From assembly GCF_001613365.1 (NCBI RefSeq), contig NZ_BDCF01000002.1, positions 62,001 through 126,000 on the forward strand: a stretch of DNA of 64,000 nt, read 5' to 3'. The position numbers and the translations under genes are program-made. This document shows, piece after piece, positions 50,608 through 60,939 of the stretch (position 1 is its first letter; each line of letters begins with the position of its first letter). This DNA comes from Nocardia xishanensis NBRC 101358 (GTDB lineage: Bacteria > Actinomycetota > Actinomycetes > Mycobacteriales > Mycobacteriaceae). The notes below the pieces were generated by a model that was given only the letters and a program-made list of their open reading frames with translations, did not search any database and had not been told where the DNA came from.

Positions 50608-51573
50608 TCATTCGGTGCGCGCGCTGACGTCGTCCAGTGCGGCCGCGATCGCGCGCGGCAATTCCAGAGTCTCGGCGGCCATCACGCCCGTCAGCTGCCC
50701 GATGTCGCGAGCGCCGACGATCATGCTCGCGATGCCGGGCCGGTCCCTGATCCAGGCCAGCGCGACGGCGAGCGGCGAGGTGCCGAGCCCGTCGGCGGCG
50801 GTGACGAGCGCGTCGACCACCCGGGTGGCGCGTTCGTCGAGGCGGTGGCGGATCTCGGCGGCGGTCGCCTCGTCGGCCCCGCGCGAGTCCGCGGGCACGC
50901 CGTCGCGGTATTTGCCGGTAAGGATGCCGCCCGCCAGCGGCGCCGAGGCGATCACGCCGACGCCGTGATGCTGTGCGGCGGGGACGAATTCGCTCTCGGC
51001 GCCGCGCGCGAGCAGCGAGTACGGCGTATGGGCCGCGGAGACCGGCGCGATGGCGGCGAGGCTGGCCAGCTGCCACGGATTGAATCCGCGTACGCCCGCG
51101 TAGCGGACCTTGCCGGAGCGCACCGCGTGTTCGAGGGTGCCCGCGATCTCGTCGAGCGGGGTGTCCGGATCCCAGGCCGCGACGTGCCAGATGTCGAGGT
51201 AGTCGGTGCCGAGTTCGAGCAGCGTCCGGTCCAGCTGGCGCAGCAGCCCGCGCCGGGACGCGTCGATCTCGGCGCGCGGCGCCGGGCCCGGGATGGTGGT
51301 CTGCGCCGGTTCGGTGCGCGGCAGCACGCCCGCGCAGCCGCTCAACACGAGGTCGTCGCGCGACACCAGGTCGCCGAGCAGATCGGCGAGGATTCGCTGC
51401 GCCGCGCCGCCCGCGTAGGCGGGGGAGGTGTCGACGAGGGTGCCGCCCGCCTCGGCGAACGCCACGAGCTGGACCGCGGCGGCGTCGACGTCCGTCTGCG
51501 CGCCCCAGGTGTGGGTCGCCAGTCCTAGCCGGGACACCCGTAGGCCGCTGCGTCCGACCGTCCGCTGTTCCAT
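50608..51573 (-). CDS. Aldo/keto reductase-family protein, catalytic Lys apparently replaced
   Basis: 321 residues from ATG 51573. AKR barrel signatures: [40 protein letters not shown] (Asp and Tyr), [39 protein letters not shown]. The strand that normally ends in catalytic Lys (LATK) reads [11 protein letters not shown], with Cys at the Lys position, so the usual hydride-transfer tetrad is incomplete. Lies 19 bp upstream of hmuT on the same strand, perhaps one transcript. May be a regulator or bind a different substrate. Confidence 0.8.
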   Translation of the reverse strand: MEQRTVGRSGLRVSRLGLATHTWGAQTDVDAAAVQLVAFAEAGGTLVDTSPAYAGGAAQRILADLLGDLVSRDDLVLSGCAGVLPRTEPAQTTIPGPAPRAEIDASRRGLLRQLDRTLLELGTDYLDIWHVAAWDPDTPLDEIAGTLEHAVRSGKVRYAGVRGFNPWQLASLAAIAPVSAAHTPYSLLARGAESEFVPAAQHHGVGVIASAPLAGGILTGKYRDGVPADSRGADEATAAEIRHRLDERATRVVDALVTAADGLGTSPLAVALAWIRDRPGIASMIVGARDIGQLTGVMAAETLELPRAIAAALDDVSARTE

Positions 51574-51876
51574 CACCGGATCCGCGCTTTCATCACGGCG
51601 CCAAGCCTAAAGGTTGAGTCGGCCCCAGACGGTCATCAGCGGCGCATGACCTCGTACGAAAGCCGAGGTGCGTCCGAAGACGCCGCCCGACCTGCCCGTT
51701 CGCCGGTGCTGCGCGGGCGGGGAACGCAGGGCGGGGCAGCGGCCGGGATCACGCGTCCACCGGGCGACATGTACTGTCGCTGCCGTATTGCGGTGCCGCT
51801 TTCCGGCGTGCGGTGTCGTCGCTGGACCAATTGCCCAGTCGGAACGGATTTTTCGGGCAGTGGAAGAGGAGGTTGC

Positions 51877-52824
51877 GTGGGCGAGTCGATGACCTGGTTG
51901 CAGGCACTGGTACTCGGACTGGTGCAGGGTCTGACGGAGTTCCTGCCGGTTTCCTCCTCGGCGCATCTACGGATCGTGTCCTCGGTGTTCTTCGGCGACG
52001 ACGCGGGCGCCTCGTTCACCGCGGTCACCCAGCTGGGCACCGAGGCCGCCGTGCTGGTGTATTTCGCCAAGGACATCTGGCGCATCATCGTCGCCTGGTT
52101 CACCACCTTGACCGAGAAGATGAGCGCCAGGTCGAGGGAGATGGTGCCGATCACCGATCAGGTCACCACGAAACTGCCCATCGTCACCGCGGGCGGTCCC
52201 GTTCCCTACGGGCTCGATGAGGACCGGCAGCGCGAGCTCGACTACCGCATCGGCTGGTATGTGATCATCGCCACCATCCCGATCGGCGTCATCGGCTTCG
52301 TGTTGAAGGACCAGATCCGCACCGGCGCGCGCAACCTGTGGCTGGTGTCGTTCATGCTGATCGCCTTCGCCCTGGTGATCGCGGCCGCCGAGCACTACGG
52401 CGCCAAGCGGCGATCGATCGAGCAGCTCACCAACCGCGACGGACTGGTGATGGGTTTCGCTCAGTGCCTCGCGCTGATTCCCGGGGTCTCGCGCTCCGGC
52501 GCCACCTCATCGGCCGGCCTGTTCCTCGGGTTGGAGCGCGAGGCCGCGGTGCGGTTCTCGTTCCTGCTGGCCATTCCCGCGGTGACCGCGTCCGGGCTGT
52601 TCAGCCTGCCCGACGCGTTCGAGCCCGCGGGCGAGGGACTCAACGCGTCGGGCCCGCAGCTGCTGGTCGCCACGATCGTGTCCTTCGTCGTCGGCTACGC
52701 GTCGGTGGCGTGGCTGCTGAAGTTCGTGTCGAAGCACTCGTTCAACTGGTTCGTCGGCTACCGCATCGTGCTCGGCCTGGTGATCATGGGTCTGCTCGCG
52801 GGCGGGGTGGTGTCGGCGACATGA
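51877..52824 (+). CDS. uppP: Undecaprenyl-diphosphatase UppP (BacA)
   Basis: 315 residues from GTG 51877 with AAGAGGAGG upstream; an upstream open extension is not supported. The two UppP signatures are present: [20 protein letters not shown] and [16 protein letters not shown], plus a long internal segment after helix 2 common in actinomycetes. Membrane enzyme that recycles undecaprenyl diphosphate for peptidoglycan; confers bacitracin resistance when overexpressed. M. tuberculosis Rv2136c is followed by the same genes as here. Confidence 0.94.
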   Translation: MGESMTWLQALVLGLVQGLTEFLPVSSSAHLRIVSSVFFGDDAGASFTAVTQLGTEAAVLVYFAKDIWRIIVAWFTTLTEKMSARSREMVPITDQVTTKLPIVTAGGPVPYGLDEDRQRELDYRIGWYVIIATIPIGVIGFVLKDQIRTGARNLWLVSFMLIAFALVIAAAEHYGAKRRSIEQLTNRDGLVMGFAQCLALIPGVSRSGATSSAGLFLGLEREAAVRFSFLLAIPAVTASGLFSLPDAFEPAGEGLNASGPQLLVATIVSFVVGYASVAWLLKFVSKHSFNWFVGYRIVLGLVIMGLLAGGVVSAT

Positions 52825-52861
52825 GCCGCTCGGCATCGAAAGCGCCCACTAAGCTGGCGCC

Positions 52862-53605
52862 ATGACGGTGATCCTGTTGCGGCACGGTGCGTCGACTTCG
52901 AACACCGCCCGCACACTCGCCGGTCGCAGTCCAGGAGTCGATCTCACCGAACACGGCGCCGATCAGGCCCGCGCGGTCGCCGAACGACTCGGTGCGCTCC
53001 CGATTCAGCACATCGTGCATTCGCCTCTGCTCCGCTGTCAGCGCACGGTCGGCCCGCTGGCGGACAAACTCGGGCTGGAACCGGAGTACGACGATCGGCT
53101 CATCGAGGTCGATTACGGCGACTGGACCGGTAAACCGATCGCCGACCTGCTCACCGAACCGTTGTGGAAGGTGGTGCAGCGGCACGCCTCCGGTGCGGTG
53201 TTCCCGGCGGGCGAGGGTCTCGCCCAGGTTCAGGCCCGCGCGGTCGCGGCGGTTCGCGAACACGATCGCGTCTTCGCCGAGCGGCACGGCCACGACGTGC
53301 TGTGGGTCGCGTGCACGCACGGTGACGTGATCAAGTCCGTGCTCGCCGACGCACTGGGTCTGCACCTGGACGGATTTCAGCGCATCGTGGTGGAACCGGC
53401 GTCGATCAGCGTCGTTCGCTACACCCCGCACGCGCCCTACGTGTGGCGGCTCAACGACACCGGTTCGGATCTGGGCGCGCTGGAGGCGATCAGGCCGCAA
53501 CCGCGCAACGACGCGGACGCGAATCGATCGGATACGTCCGGCCCCGTTCCCGGCGGCGAGCTAGGCGGTACTCCTAGTGCGGATAATGGGAATGCGGAGC
53601 GCTGA
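52862..53605 (+). CDS. Histidine phosphatase superfamily protein (MSMEG_4193/Rv2135c-like)
   Basis: 247 residues from ATG 52862. RHG motif VILLRHGASTSNTARTLAGR; second catalytic His in VLWVACTHGDVIKSVLADAL; PLLRCQRTVGPLADKL is the other phosphate-binding Arg region. C-terminal tail is disordered and polar. Lies between uppP and a DUF3090 gene, same order as in mycobacteria. Substrate unknown. Confidence 0.9.
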   Translation: MTVILLRHGASTSNTARTLAGRSPGVDLTEHGADQARAVAERLGALPIQHIVHSPLLRCQRTVGPLADKLGLEPEYDDRLIEVDYGDWTGKPIADLLTEPLWKVVQRHASGAVFPAGEGLAQVQARAVAAVREHDRVFAERHGHDVLWVACTHGDVIKSVLADALGLHLDGFQRIVVEPASISVVRYTPHAPYVWRLNDTGSDLGALEAIRPQPRNDADANRSDTSGPVPGGELGGTPSADNGNAER

Positions 53606-53688
53606 GATTCCTTGTAAACGAGTAGTCGGTGTTCTCGGAGTCCGGGCGCCGCGGAGAGTCGATCAGGGTCACGCATCAGGAGGTGCAG

Positions 53689-54273
53689 ATGGCACGAGCA
53701 ATCCATGTATTTCGCACCCCCGATCGTTTCGTCGCCGGGACCGTCGGTGAGCCGGGCGATCGCGCCTTCTACCTGCAGGCGGTACAGCAGCCGCGCGTTG
53801 TGAGCGTGCTGCTGGAGAAGCAGCAGGTGAAGGTGCTCGCCGACCGCATGGGACTGCTACTGGACGAGGTGGCGCGCCGGTTCGGCGCGCAGGTGCCGCC
53901 GCAGGCCGACGACGTGACCGACACCGATCCGCTGGTGACGCCGATCGACGCCGAATTCCGGGTCGGCACCATGGGTCTGGGCTGGGACGCCGACGCGGGC
54001 GCCGTGGTGGTGGAGCTGCTGGCGATCACCGAGACCGAAGTGGACGAGTCGGTGGTGTTGGACGACACCGAGGAAGGCCCCGACGCGGTCCGGGTTTTCC
54101 TCACTCCGATCCAGGCTCGCGAGTTCGCGCTACGTTCGGCGCGAGTGATCGCCGCGGGCCGTCCGCCGTGTCCGTTGTGCGGGGAACCGCTTTCGTCGCG
54201 CGGGCACATGTGCGTGCGGACCAACGGCTATAAGCGCGGCGACATCTTCGGCGCGGCCGAGCTAGAGGAGTGA
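53689..54273 (+). CDS. DUF3090 family protein (Rv2134c-like)
   Basis: 194 residues from ATG 53689 with CAGGAGG upstream. Sequence MARAIHVFRTPDRFVAGTVG, VSVLLEKQQVKVLADRMGLL, and a C-terminal zinc-ribbon-like CPLCGEPLSSRGHMCVRTNG. Conserved actinobacterial family of unknown function, always near the histidine phosphatase and SCO1664-type genes. Its stop is 3 bp before the next start. Confidence 0.88.
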   Translation: MARAIHVFRTPDRFVAGTVGEPGDRAFYLQAVQQPRVVSVLLEKQQVKVLADRMGLLLDEVARRFGAQVPPQADDVTDTDPLVTPIDAEFRVGTMGLGWDADAGAVVVELLAITETEVDESVVLDDTEEGPDAVRVFLTPIQAREFALRSARVIAAGRPPCPLCGEPLSSRGHMCVRTNGYKRGDIFGAAELEE

Positions 54274-54276
54274 TGC

Positions 54277-55083
54277 GTGGCGCGGGTCGACGAGGCGTTC
54301 TCCACCGGTGAGCTGAGCGTGATCGGACGGGTGAGCACCGCGAGCAACGTGACGCTCGTCTGCGATGTGGACCCGGACGTCGACGGGCACCCGCTGCGCG
54401 TGGTGTACAAGCCGGTGCGCGGAGAGCGGCCGCTGTGGGATTTTCCGGACGGCACCCTCGCCGGACGCGAAGTGGCCTCGTACCTGATCTCCGACGCACT
54501 GGGGTGGGGCGTGATCCCCGAGACGATTCTGCGTGACGGCCCCTACGGTCCCGGCATGGTGCAGCGCTGGGTGGAGTCGGTCGACAATCACACCGAACGG
54601 GGCAACCGGCTCGATCTGGTCGACCTGTGCCCGCCCGGCTCGGTTCCCGAGGGCTTCTGCGAGGTGTTGCGCGCACTGGACGGCGCGGGCAACGAGGTCT
54701 CGCTGATTCACGCCGACGACCCGCGTCTGCGGCGCATGGCGGTGCTCGACGTGCTGCTCAACAACGCCGACCGCAAGGGCGGACACGCGCTCGAGGGCAT
54801 CGACGGTCAGGTGTACGGCGTCGATCACGGCATCTGCCTGCACAGCGAGCCCAAGTTGCGCACGGTGCTGTGGGGTTGGGCGGGTCTGCCGATCGGCGAT
54901 GATTTGATCGTCGACATCGCCGCTTTCGCCGCCGCGTTGCCCGGTGAACTCGCCGACGCCCTCGCCGAGCACATCACCGACGCGGAGATCGACGCACTCG
55001 CCGGCCGCACGAAGGAACTGCTCGACCAGCCGGTGATGCCGCTGCCGCGCACGTCGCGGCCGATACCGTGGCCCGCGTTCTGA
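54277..55083 (+). CDS. SCO1664/Rv2133c-like PI3/4-kinase-fold protein
   Basis: 268 residues from GTG 54277. Contains HPLRVVYKPVRGERPLWDFP (a nucleotide-binding Lys), RMAVLDVLLNNADRKGGHAL (catalytic-loop like) and VYGVDHGICLHSEPKLRTVL (metal-binding Asp-like), the pattern of PI3K/4K-related or HipA-like kinases. In the mycothiol/mshC neighbourhood in many actinomycetes. Kinase activity is unproven; DUF3090 partner may be functionally linked. Confidence 0.82.
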   Translation: MARVDEAFSTGELSVIGRVSTASNVTLVCDVDPDVDGHPLRVVYKPVRGERPLWDFPDGTLAGREVASYLISDALGWGVIPETILRDGPYGPGMVQRWVESVDNHTERGNRLDLVDLCPPGSVPEGFCEVLRALDGAGNEVSLIHADDPRLRRMAVLDVLLNNADRKGGHALEGIDGQVYGVDHGICLHSEPKLRTVLWGWAGLPIGDDLIVDIAAFAAALPGELADALAEHITDAEIDALAGRTKELLDQPVMPLPRTSRPIPWPAF

Positions 55084-55367
55084 GGTTGTTCGCGGGAGCG
55101 GGAAAGTTCAAGGGCAGGAAGTGCACTCGGTGCCAGTGTGCGGCGAGCGCCGGTTTGCCGAGTTCGGGATAGCGCTCGGCTCCTGTCAGCCCCCACCCCG
55201 GTCGGGCGTGCGGAGGCCGGGTGGCGGGTCGTCGCTGGTCGCCGACACCGCCGCGGGCGTTCGCAGTGCCGGGTCGATTCGCGCGCTGGCAGGGTCGGAA
55301 CCCGATAACTCGAAGACGGCGGCGGGCGTTGCCGGTTTTCGTCGCGGCGCTGTCGGCGAAGGAGCTT

Positions 55368-56234
55368 TCATTCGACCAAGGGACGCACCTGTTCGCCTGC
55401 GAAGCGGACGAAGTCGATGGGGTCCGGTTCGTCGGGTGCGGGTTCGAGGACGACGGTGTCGGCGCCCGCCGCGGACCACCGGTGGACTGCCTCGGCGATA
55501 GCGTCGGCATCGCCCGCGACGCCAACGGTGTCGGGGAGACCCGCGTGGCGGCGGGCGGTGGCTAGGCGCTGAGCGGCGTCGGGTCCGGTGACGGCGAGCA
55601 GATAGACGATGACGTTGTGCGGTTCGGTGCGGCCGGCCGTCGCGCGTCCTTCGTCGATGAGTCGGCGGGCGGCGCGAATACCGTCGGGGGTCGTCGAACT
55701 GGTGAGGACGGTGCCGTCGGCCAGTTCACCGGACAGCCGCAGGGTCTTGGGCCCGCTCGCGCCCGCGACGAGCGGCGGTGGCGTGCCGGGCGGCCAATCC
55801 AACCCGACCCGATCCAGCTGGACGTATCTGCCGGAGGCGTCGACGATTTCGCCGTGCAGCAGTTCGCGCAGCGCGGTGAGCTGTTCGCGCAGAAGAGTCA
55901 GCGGGGAGTCGACCCGAGCGCCCACCTGCCCCATCCACTCCTGCACGCCGTGTCCAAGACCGGGAATCACCCGTCCCGGGTGCATGCGCAGCAGCGCCGC
56001 GACCTCCATCGCGGTCAGCGCCACATTGCGCAGCGGCGCGGGCAGCACCCCGATGCCGACGCGCAGGCGTTCGGTGTGCGCGAGCACCGTGGCCACGCAC
56101 GCGCTGCCAGCGGCCCAGAAACAGTCCTCCCACAGCCACAATTCGGCCAGTCCGCTCCGTTCGGCGGCCGCGGCGATCGCGGGCAGCTGTTCGGGCGGGA
56201 GCTGGGGGAGCGCGATCGCACCGAGTACCGTCAC
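55368..56234 (-). CDS. LLM-class (luciferase-like) F420- or FMN-dependent oxidoreductase
   Basis: 288 residues from GTG 56234. TIM-barrel motifs: LAELWLWEDCFWAAGSACVA, RLRVGIGVLPAPLRNVALTA, GRVIPGLGHGVQEWMGQVGA, PPPLVAGASGPKTLRLSGE. In mycobacteria most such proteins use F420, but cofactor cannot be read with certainty. Sits between the SCO1664-type gene and an AKR pseudogene. The preceding 284 bp (55084-55367) shows nothing. Confidence 0.85.
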   Translation of the reverse strand: MTVLGAIALPQLPPEQLPAIAAAAERSGLAELWLWEDCFWAAGSACVATVLAHTERLRVGIGVLPAPLRNVALTAMEVAALLRMHPGRVIPGLGHGVQEWMGQVGARVDSPLTLLREQLTALRELLHGEIVDASGRYVQLDRVGLDWPPGTPPPLVAGASGPKTLRLSGELADGTVLTSSTTPDGIRAARRLIDEGRATAGRTEPHNVIVYLLAVTGPDAAQRLATARRHAGLPDTVGVAGDADAIAEAVHRWSAAGADTVVLEPAPDEPDPIDFVRFAGEQVRPLVE

Positions 56235-56329
56235 CAGCCCAAGGTAGCGGTCGGCTCCGACAAGTTCGTCCGCTGTCCGAGGGTGTCCCGGCAGGGTCTC
56301 GGGCGCGCCCGCTCCATGAGACTCGAACC

Positions 56330-56863
56330 ATGCTGCGTTATCGACCCTTCGGCACCACCGGCCTCCGGGTATCCGAAATCGTCATGGGCACAAGGGGATT
56401 CGATGCCCCTGCGCGGGCGCGACATCCTCTGGGTGCACATCTGGGATCGGCACACTCCGCTCGAGGAGACGCTGCGCGCCCTCGACGACGCGGTGTCGGC
56501 GGGCAAGCTGTCCGGCGCGGCAGGCAGCCGGGTCGATCCGGCCGCGCGCTGACCGCGCGTGAGCGTGCGGCCGCCGCCTCGGTCGCCGGCGAGCTCGGCG
56601 CTCGGCCCGCGCAGGTGGCGCTGGACCAGACACAACCGCCCGCGGTGCTGCCGCTGGTCGGGGTGAGCAGTGTCGCGCAACTCACCGAGAATCTGGCCGA
56701 CACCGAGCTGACGCTGCCCGAGGACGCGGTGCGCCGCCTGGAGGCCGCAGCGCCGTTCGAGCGCGGATTTCCCGGTGATTTCCTAGCCGAATGCGAACCC
56801 CATCCTTTCCTGTTCGGCACCGCCGCGACCAGGGTGGACGGTCGTCGCGGCGCTTCGCTGTGA
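56330..56863 (+). pseudogene. Decayed aldo/keto reductase
   Basis: N-terminus MLRYRPFGTTGLRVSEIVMG is the AKR opening, but barrel strands 2-3 with catalytic Asp and Tyr are missing. A middle piece WVHIWDRHTPLEETLRALDD lies in another frame near 56430. The original frame resumes with RERAAAASVAGELGARPAQV and LPLVGVSSVAQLTENLADTE, the AKR C-terminus. Internal deletion plus frame shift make this a pseudogene. Confidence 0.8.
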
Positions 56864-57112
56864 ATTGCCTCGCGGCCGCACGGTGAGCGGTCGCCGCGCC
56901 GCGGTTTGGCGGACTCACGCGGCCCGGGGTAGTTTGCTGGGCGAACCGCGGACTCCCGGATTCGTCGGATGTTCCCTTCCACGTGAGCGAAACCATTGAC
57001 TTCTGGTAGTCGTCTCGTTTCGGCTGGTCCCGGCAGGGTGTGTGGGTAGCGTGGTGGCCCGCGGAGCCGGGTCGAGCGCCGACGAGCTCGGCCGCACCTT
57101 TACCCTCGAACC

Positions 57113-58351
57113 ATGCAGTCCTGGTCCGATATCGCCCTTCCGACCGTCCCCGGAGCAGGGCCACCGTTGCGGTTGTACGACACCGCCGACGCGCGAGTGC
57201 GGCCGGTCACCCCCGGCGCCACCGCCACCATGTACGTCTGCGGGATCACCCCCTACGACGCCACCCACCTCGGGCATGCCGCGACCTACCTGACCTTCGA
57301 CCTGGTCAACCGGCTCTGGCGCGACGCGGGCCACGACGTGCACTACGTGCAGAACGTCACCGATGTCGACGATCCGCTGTTCGAGCGGGCCGCCCGCGAC
57401 GGCGTGGACTGGCGTGACCTCGGCACCCGCGAGATCGAGCTGTTCCGTTCGGACATGCAGGCGCTGCGCATCGTGCCGCCGCGCGAGTACGTGGGCGCCG
57501 TCGAGTCGGTGGACGAGGTCGTCGAGTTCGTCCAGAAGCTGCTCGCCTCGGGCGCGGCCTACGTCGTCGACGACGCGGAGTTCCCCGACGTCTACTTCCG
57601 CGCCGACGCCACCGACCAGTTCGGCTACGAATCCGGCTACGACCGCGCGACCATGGAGCGCCTGTTCGCCGAGCGCGGCGGCGACCCGGACCGCGCGGGC
57701 AAGCGCGACATCATCGACGCGCTGCTGTGGCGCGCCGCCCGCCCCGGCGAGCCGTCCTGGCCCGCGCCGTTCGGTGCCGGTCGTCCCGGCTGGCACATCG
57801 AGTGTTCGGCTATCGCGCTCAACCGCCTCGGCCCGGAGTTCGACGTCCAGGGCGGCGGCAGTGATCTGATCTACCCGCATCACGAGTACTCCGCCGCGCA
57901 CGCCGAATCCGTCGTCGCGGGCCGCCGCTTCGCCCGCCACTACGTGCACGCCGGGCTCATCGGCCTCGACGGCGAGAAGATGTCGAAGTCCAAGGGCAAT
58001 CTGGTGCTCGTCTCGAGGCTGCGCAAGTCCGGCGTCGACCCGGCCGCCATCCGCTTGGGCCTGCTGGCAGGCCACTACCGCCAGGACCGCATGTGGACCG
58101 ATCAGGTCCTGACCGAAGCCGAGGCGCGTCTCGCCCGGTGGCGCAGCGCCACCACGCTGGCCTCCGGCCCCGCCGCCGATGACACCATCGCCCGGCTGCG
58201 ACAGCACCTGGCCGACGATCTCGACACTCCGAAAGCCCTTGCCGCCGTGGATAACTGGGCCACTCAGGCGCTCGAATACGGCGGCCCCGACACCGCTGCG
58301 CCCGGTTCGCTCGCGACGGCCGTCGACGCGCTGCTCGGCGTGGAGCTCTAG
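57113..58351 (+). CDS. mshC: L-cysteine:glucosaminyl-inositol ligase MshC (mycothiol biosynthesis)
   Basis: 412 residues from ATG 57113. Cysteinyl-tRNA-synthetase-like: zinc ligands in [20 protein letters not shown] and [19 protein letters not shown]-type HLGHA and [16 protein letters not shown] loop. Shorter than CysS (no tRNA anticodon domain), so MshC. Starts MQSWSD as in other MshC. Joins cysteine to GlcN-inositol in mycothiol synthesis. Equivalent to Rv2130c. Confidence 0.95.
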   Translation: MQSWSDIALPTVPGAGPPLRLYDTADARVRPVTPGATATMYVCGITPYDATHLGHAATYLTFDLVNRLWRDAGHDVHYVQNVTDVDDPLFERAARDGVDWRDLGTREIELFRSDMQALRIVPPREYVGAVESVDEVVEFVQKLLASGAAYVVDDAEFPDVYFRADATDQFGYESGYDRATMERLFAERGGDPDRAGKRDIIDALLWRAARPGEPSWPAPFGAGRPGWHIECSAIALNRLGPEFDVQGGGSDLIYPHHEYSAAHAESVVAGRRFARHYVHAGLIGLDGEKMSKSKGNLVLVSRLRKSGVDPAAIRLGLLAGHYRQDRMWTDQVLTEAEARLARWRSATTLASGPAADDTIARLRQHLADDLDTPKALAAVDNWATQALEYGGPDTAAPGSLATAVDALLGVEL

Positions 58352-58540
58352 GGATTCAGGCCGCACCCGGCAGCGAATTCCATGCGGACCACCGCGGGTT
58401 CCCCACCCTTCATGGCGAACATCCGGGGTGCGGACCGCGTGTAGGCGCTCGTCATGGTCGCGGCCGCCCTCGTCGCTGGGTTGCGCGGCAACGGTCCCCG
58501 AGGTCTTGCCGAACGTCGCGTTCCGTGATCTGGTGCACAA

Positions 58541-59614
58541 ATGTGCAATCTGCATCCTGGTTCTCTGATCGCCGGTCTTCGTGGTGCACTGGGTGGTCCG
58601 CTGCGGCTGGACCCGGTGGGCGAGCCGGGGGACGCGCGGACGGTGGCGGCGCGGCGGCGGTTCTTCGGCGCCGCGGCGGATCCCGATTCCGGTGCGGTGC
58701 GGGCCGATCGGGCGGTGCTGTCGTGGGTCGGGTGCACGACGTACGCGCTCGCGCTCGGCGGTTCGGTGTTCCTGCTCGACGCGTGGGTGCCGCGGGTGAC
58801 CAGCTCCGGTTACGTGCCCGCGACGCCGCAGGAGCTGGCGGACCTGCGTCCCGCCGCGATCTTCATCGGCCACGGGCATTTCGACCATGCCGGTGACGCG
58901 GGCGCGATCGCCGAGGCGAGCGGCGCGACCGTCTACGGCACGGCCGAACACTGCACGGCGATCCGCGCCCAAGTTTCCGAGGCCACGTTCCCAACGGTCG
59001 CCCTGGGCGACGCGCACACCCTCATCGGGCAGCGCCACGAGGTCACCCTCGCCGGGATCGAGATCACCGCGGTCAGGCACCTACATTCGGCGCGCACCCC
59101 GGAGGACCCGGCCGACGAGGCGCGCCGGTTCTTCCCCCGTCCCGAACTCGGCCCGATCCGGCGTCACCGCCCGACGCTCACCGATCTGCGCCAGACGCTG
59201 CCGCGCCTGCTCGATCCGGAGGGCGGCGTCCTGCTGTACCAATTCCGCGTCCCCGGTTTCACGCTGACCTGGCACGATTCGGCGGGCCCGCTGACGGAGA
59301 AGGCGCCCGAGGTCTTCGACTTGCTGGCGGGGTTGCCGAGCACCGACGTGCACCTCGGCGCGGTGCAGGGCTACAACCAGATCACCAACGGGCTGCGCGA
59401 CCCGCGCAAGTACGTCGAAGCGTTGGGCCCGTCGGTCTTCGTCCCCGGCCACCACGACAACTGGCTGCCCGGCCTCACCGCGAGCGCCGTCACCTACGAC
59501 GCCCCGCTGCGCACCGAACTCGCGCGCCTTGCCCCCGGCCGCCGCCCGGAACTGCGCACGATGCACGACCCCACCGATTACCTCAGCCCCGGCCGCCTGA
59601 CCTTCGCTCTTTGA
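58541..59614 (+). CDS. MBL-fold metallohydrolase
   Basis: 357 residues from ATG 58541. HxHxDH motif in AAIFIGHGHFDHAGDAGAIA, further His ligands in AVRHLHSARTPEDPADEAR and VFVPGHHDNWLPGLTASA. Similar to UlaG/lipase-type MBL proteins of actinomycetes. No signal peptide. Follows mshC on the same strand by 189 bp; functional link unproven. Convergent with the ZIP-type gene. Confidence 0.82.
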   Translation: MCNLHPGSLIAGLRGALGGPLRLDPVGEPGDARTVAARRRFFGAAADPDSGAVRADRAVLSWVGCTTYALALGGSVFLLDAWVPRVTSSGYVPATPQELADLRPAAIFIGHGHFDHAGDAGAIAEASGATVYGTAEHCTAIRAQVSEATFPTVALGDAHTLIGQRHEVTLAGIEITAVRHLHSARTPEDPADEARRFFPRPELGPIRRHRPTLTDLRQTLPRLLDPEGGVLLYQFRVPGFTLTWHDSAGPLTEKAPEVFDLLAGLPSTDVHLGAVQGYNQITNGLRDPRKYVEALGPSVFVPGHHDNWLPGLTASAVTYDAPLRTELARLAPGRRPELRTMHDPTDYLSPGRLTFAL

Positions 59615-59679
59615 ACCCGCACTCCACACACCTCTCGATGCCTATGTGAGGCGCGCAAAAGCTTAGGACCACCTGGGTG

Positions 59680-60939
59680 TTACGCCAGTACCAGAAGACC
59701 TGTCGCGTACATCGCCGCTACGCCGACGGCGACGCCCAGGATCGCGGTGGCGTCCATCGCTGCCACGGTCCCGGTCGCTCGATTGTCGGTGGTGCGCAAC
59801 GCTGGCGCGATCTGCACGACGACCTGTGCGATCGCACCGATGCCGAGGCCGAGCAACAGCAACGACAGTTCCGCATTGCCGACACCGGCGCCGAGCACCG
59901 CACCGAGGATCGCCGGTCCGCCCGCGATCAGCCCGAGGCCGAGCAGTCGCGGCACACCGGGGTGTTGCGCCGCCAGCAGCGGGCTCACGATCGCCAACCC
60001 TTCGGTGGTGTTGTGCAGCGCGAAGCCGATCACCAGCGCCGCGCCGAGCGCGAGTTCGCCCAATGCGTAGGCGGATCCGATGGCCAAGCCCTCGCCGAGG
60101 TTGTGCAGGCCGATGCCGATGGCGATCATCAGCGCCAGCCTTCCACCGCCGCGCCCGCCGGCCGAGTCGCCGCGGCCATGCAACCAGCGATCGACGAAGG
60201 TGAGCCCGAGGAAGGCGAGAATCGACCCGAGCGCGAGCAGGCTGACCCCGCCGAACGCGCCGCCCGAACGATCGCCGAGCTCGAACCCTTCGAACACGGC
60301 GTCGACGGCGAGGAAGATCAGCAGTCCGACGGTCACCGCGAGCAGGAAACGGATGCCGCCCTTGCCGATTCGCCGCAGCACCGGAAGCAGCAGCATGCCG
60401 AGCACGACAGGGACGATGCCCACGTAGGTGCCGAGCAACGCCATCACCGCGAACAGGTCACGACCACCGGTGGGCGTCCGAACAGCGGCGCCGATCTCGT
60501 GTTCGATGACCACACCGGTGGAGGTCATCATGGACACCACGTACGGCTGACCTTCCTGCCACGGGTAGTCCAGGGTGAGCACGGTGCTGCGGCGCGGTTC
60601 GATCGGGTCCTCGCCGCCGCGGACGTCGACGAAGGCATCGTTGACGAAGACCTGCGCCACCTGAACCGGGTCGGGTCCGGCATTGCGGACGGTGAGATCG
60701 ATGCGGCCGGGCGACATCCGGACCTGCTCGACCGCGAGCTCTTCGACGGGCGGGCCGATCCGCTCGGGCAGCGAGCGCCCGCACACGACGGCCAGCGCGG
60801 CCAGCGCCAGCCCGAGCAACAGGACCACCGCGATGGTCGATGCCCAACCGCGCCACCCGCTCGCCGGTGCGCGGTTCGCCTCGGCTTCCGGCGCGGTGAC
60901 CGGCTCGCGTTCGGTCTCGATGTCGGCGCGCTCGCTCAT
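59680..60939 (-). CDS. ZIP-type metal transporter with N-terminal extracellular domain
   Basis: 419 residues from ATG 60939; it overlaps the multicopper oxidase stop by 4 bp. An N-terminal membrane helix, then an extracellular Ig-like/CARDB-type region (MSPGRIDLTVRNAGPDPVQV), then eight helices with metal-binding ZIP motifs ALMIAIGIGLHNLGEGLAIG and GFALHNTTEGLAIVSPLLAA (conserved His, Asn, Glu). Moves divalent metal such as iron or zinc. Pairing with a multicopper oxidase suggests a metal-oxidation/uptake unit. Confidence 0.85.
   Translation of the reverse strand: MSERADIETEREPVTAPEAEANRAPASGWRGWASTIAVVLLLGLALAALAVVCGRSLPERIGPPVEELAVEQVRMSPGRIDLTVRNAGPDPVQVAQVFVNDAFVDVRGGEDPIEPRRSTVLTLDYPWQEGQPYVVSMMTSTGVVIEHEIGAAVRTPTGGRDLFAVMALLGTYVGIVPVVLGMLLLPVLRRIGKGGIRFLLAVTVGLLIFLAVDAVFEGFELGDRSGGAFGGVSLLALGSILAFLGLTFVDRWLHGRGDSAGGRGGGRLALMIAIGIGLHNLGEGLAIGSAYALGELALGAALVIGFALHNTTEGLAIVSPLLAAQHPGVPRLLGLGLIAGGPAILGAVLGAGVGNAELSLLLLGLGIGAIAQVVVQIAPALRTTDNRATGTVAAMDATAILGVAVGVAAMYATGLLVLA

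Noticed and set aside
56915..59080. Very long minus-strand frame opposite mshC
   Set aside because: mshC is unmistakable on the plus strand; the opposite frame is the usual high-GC shadow.
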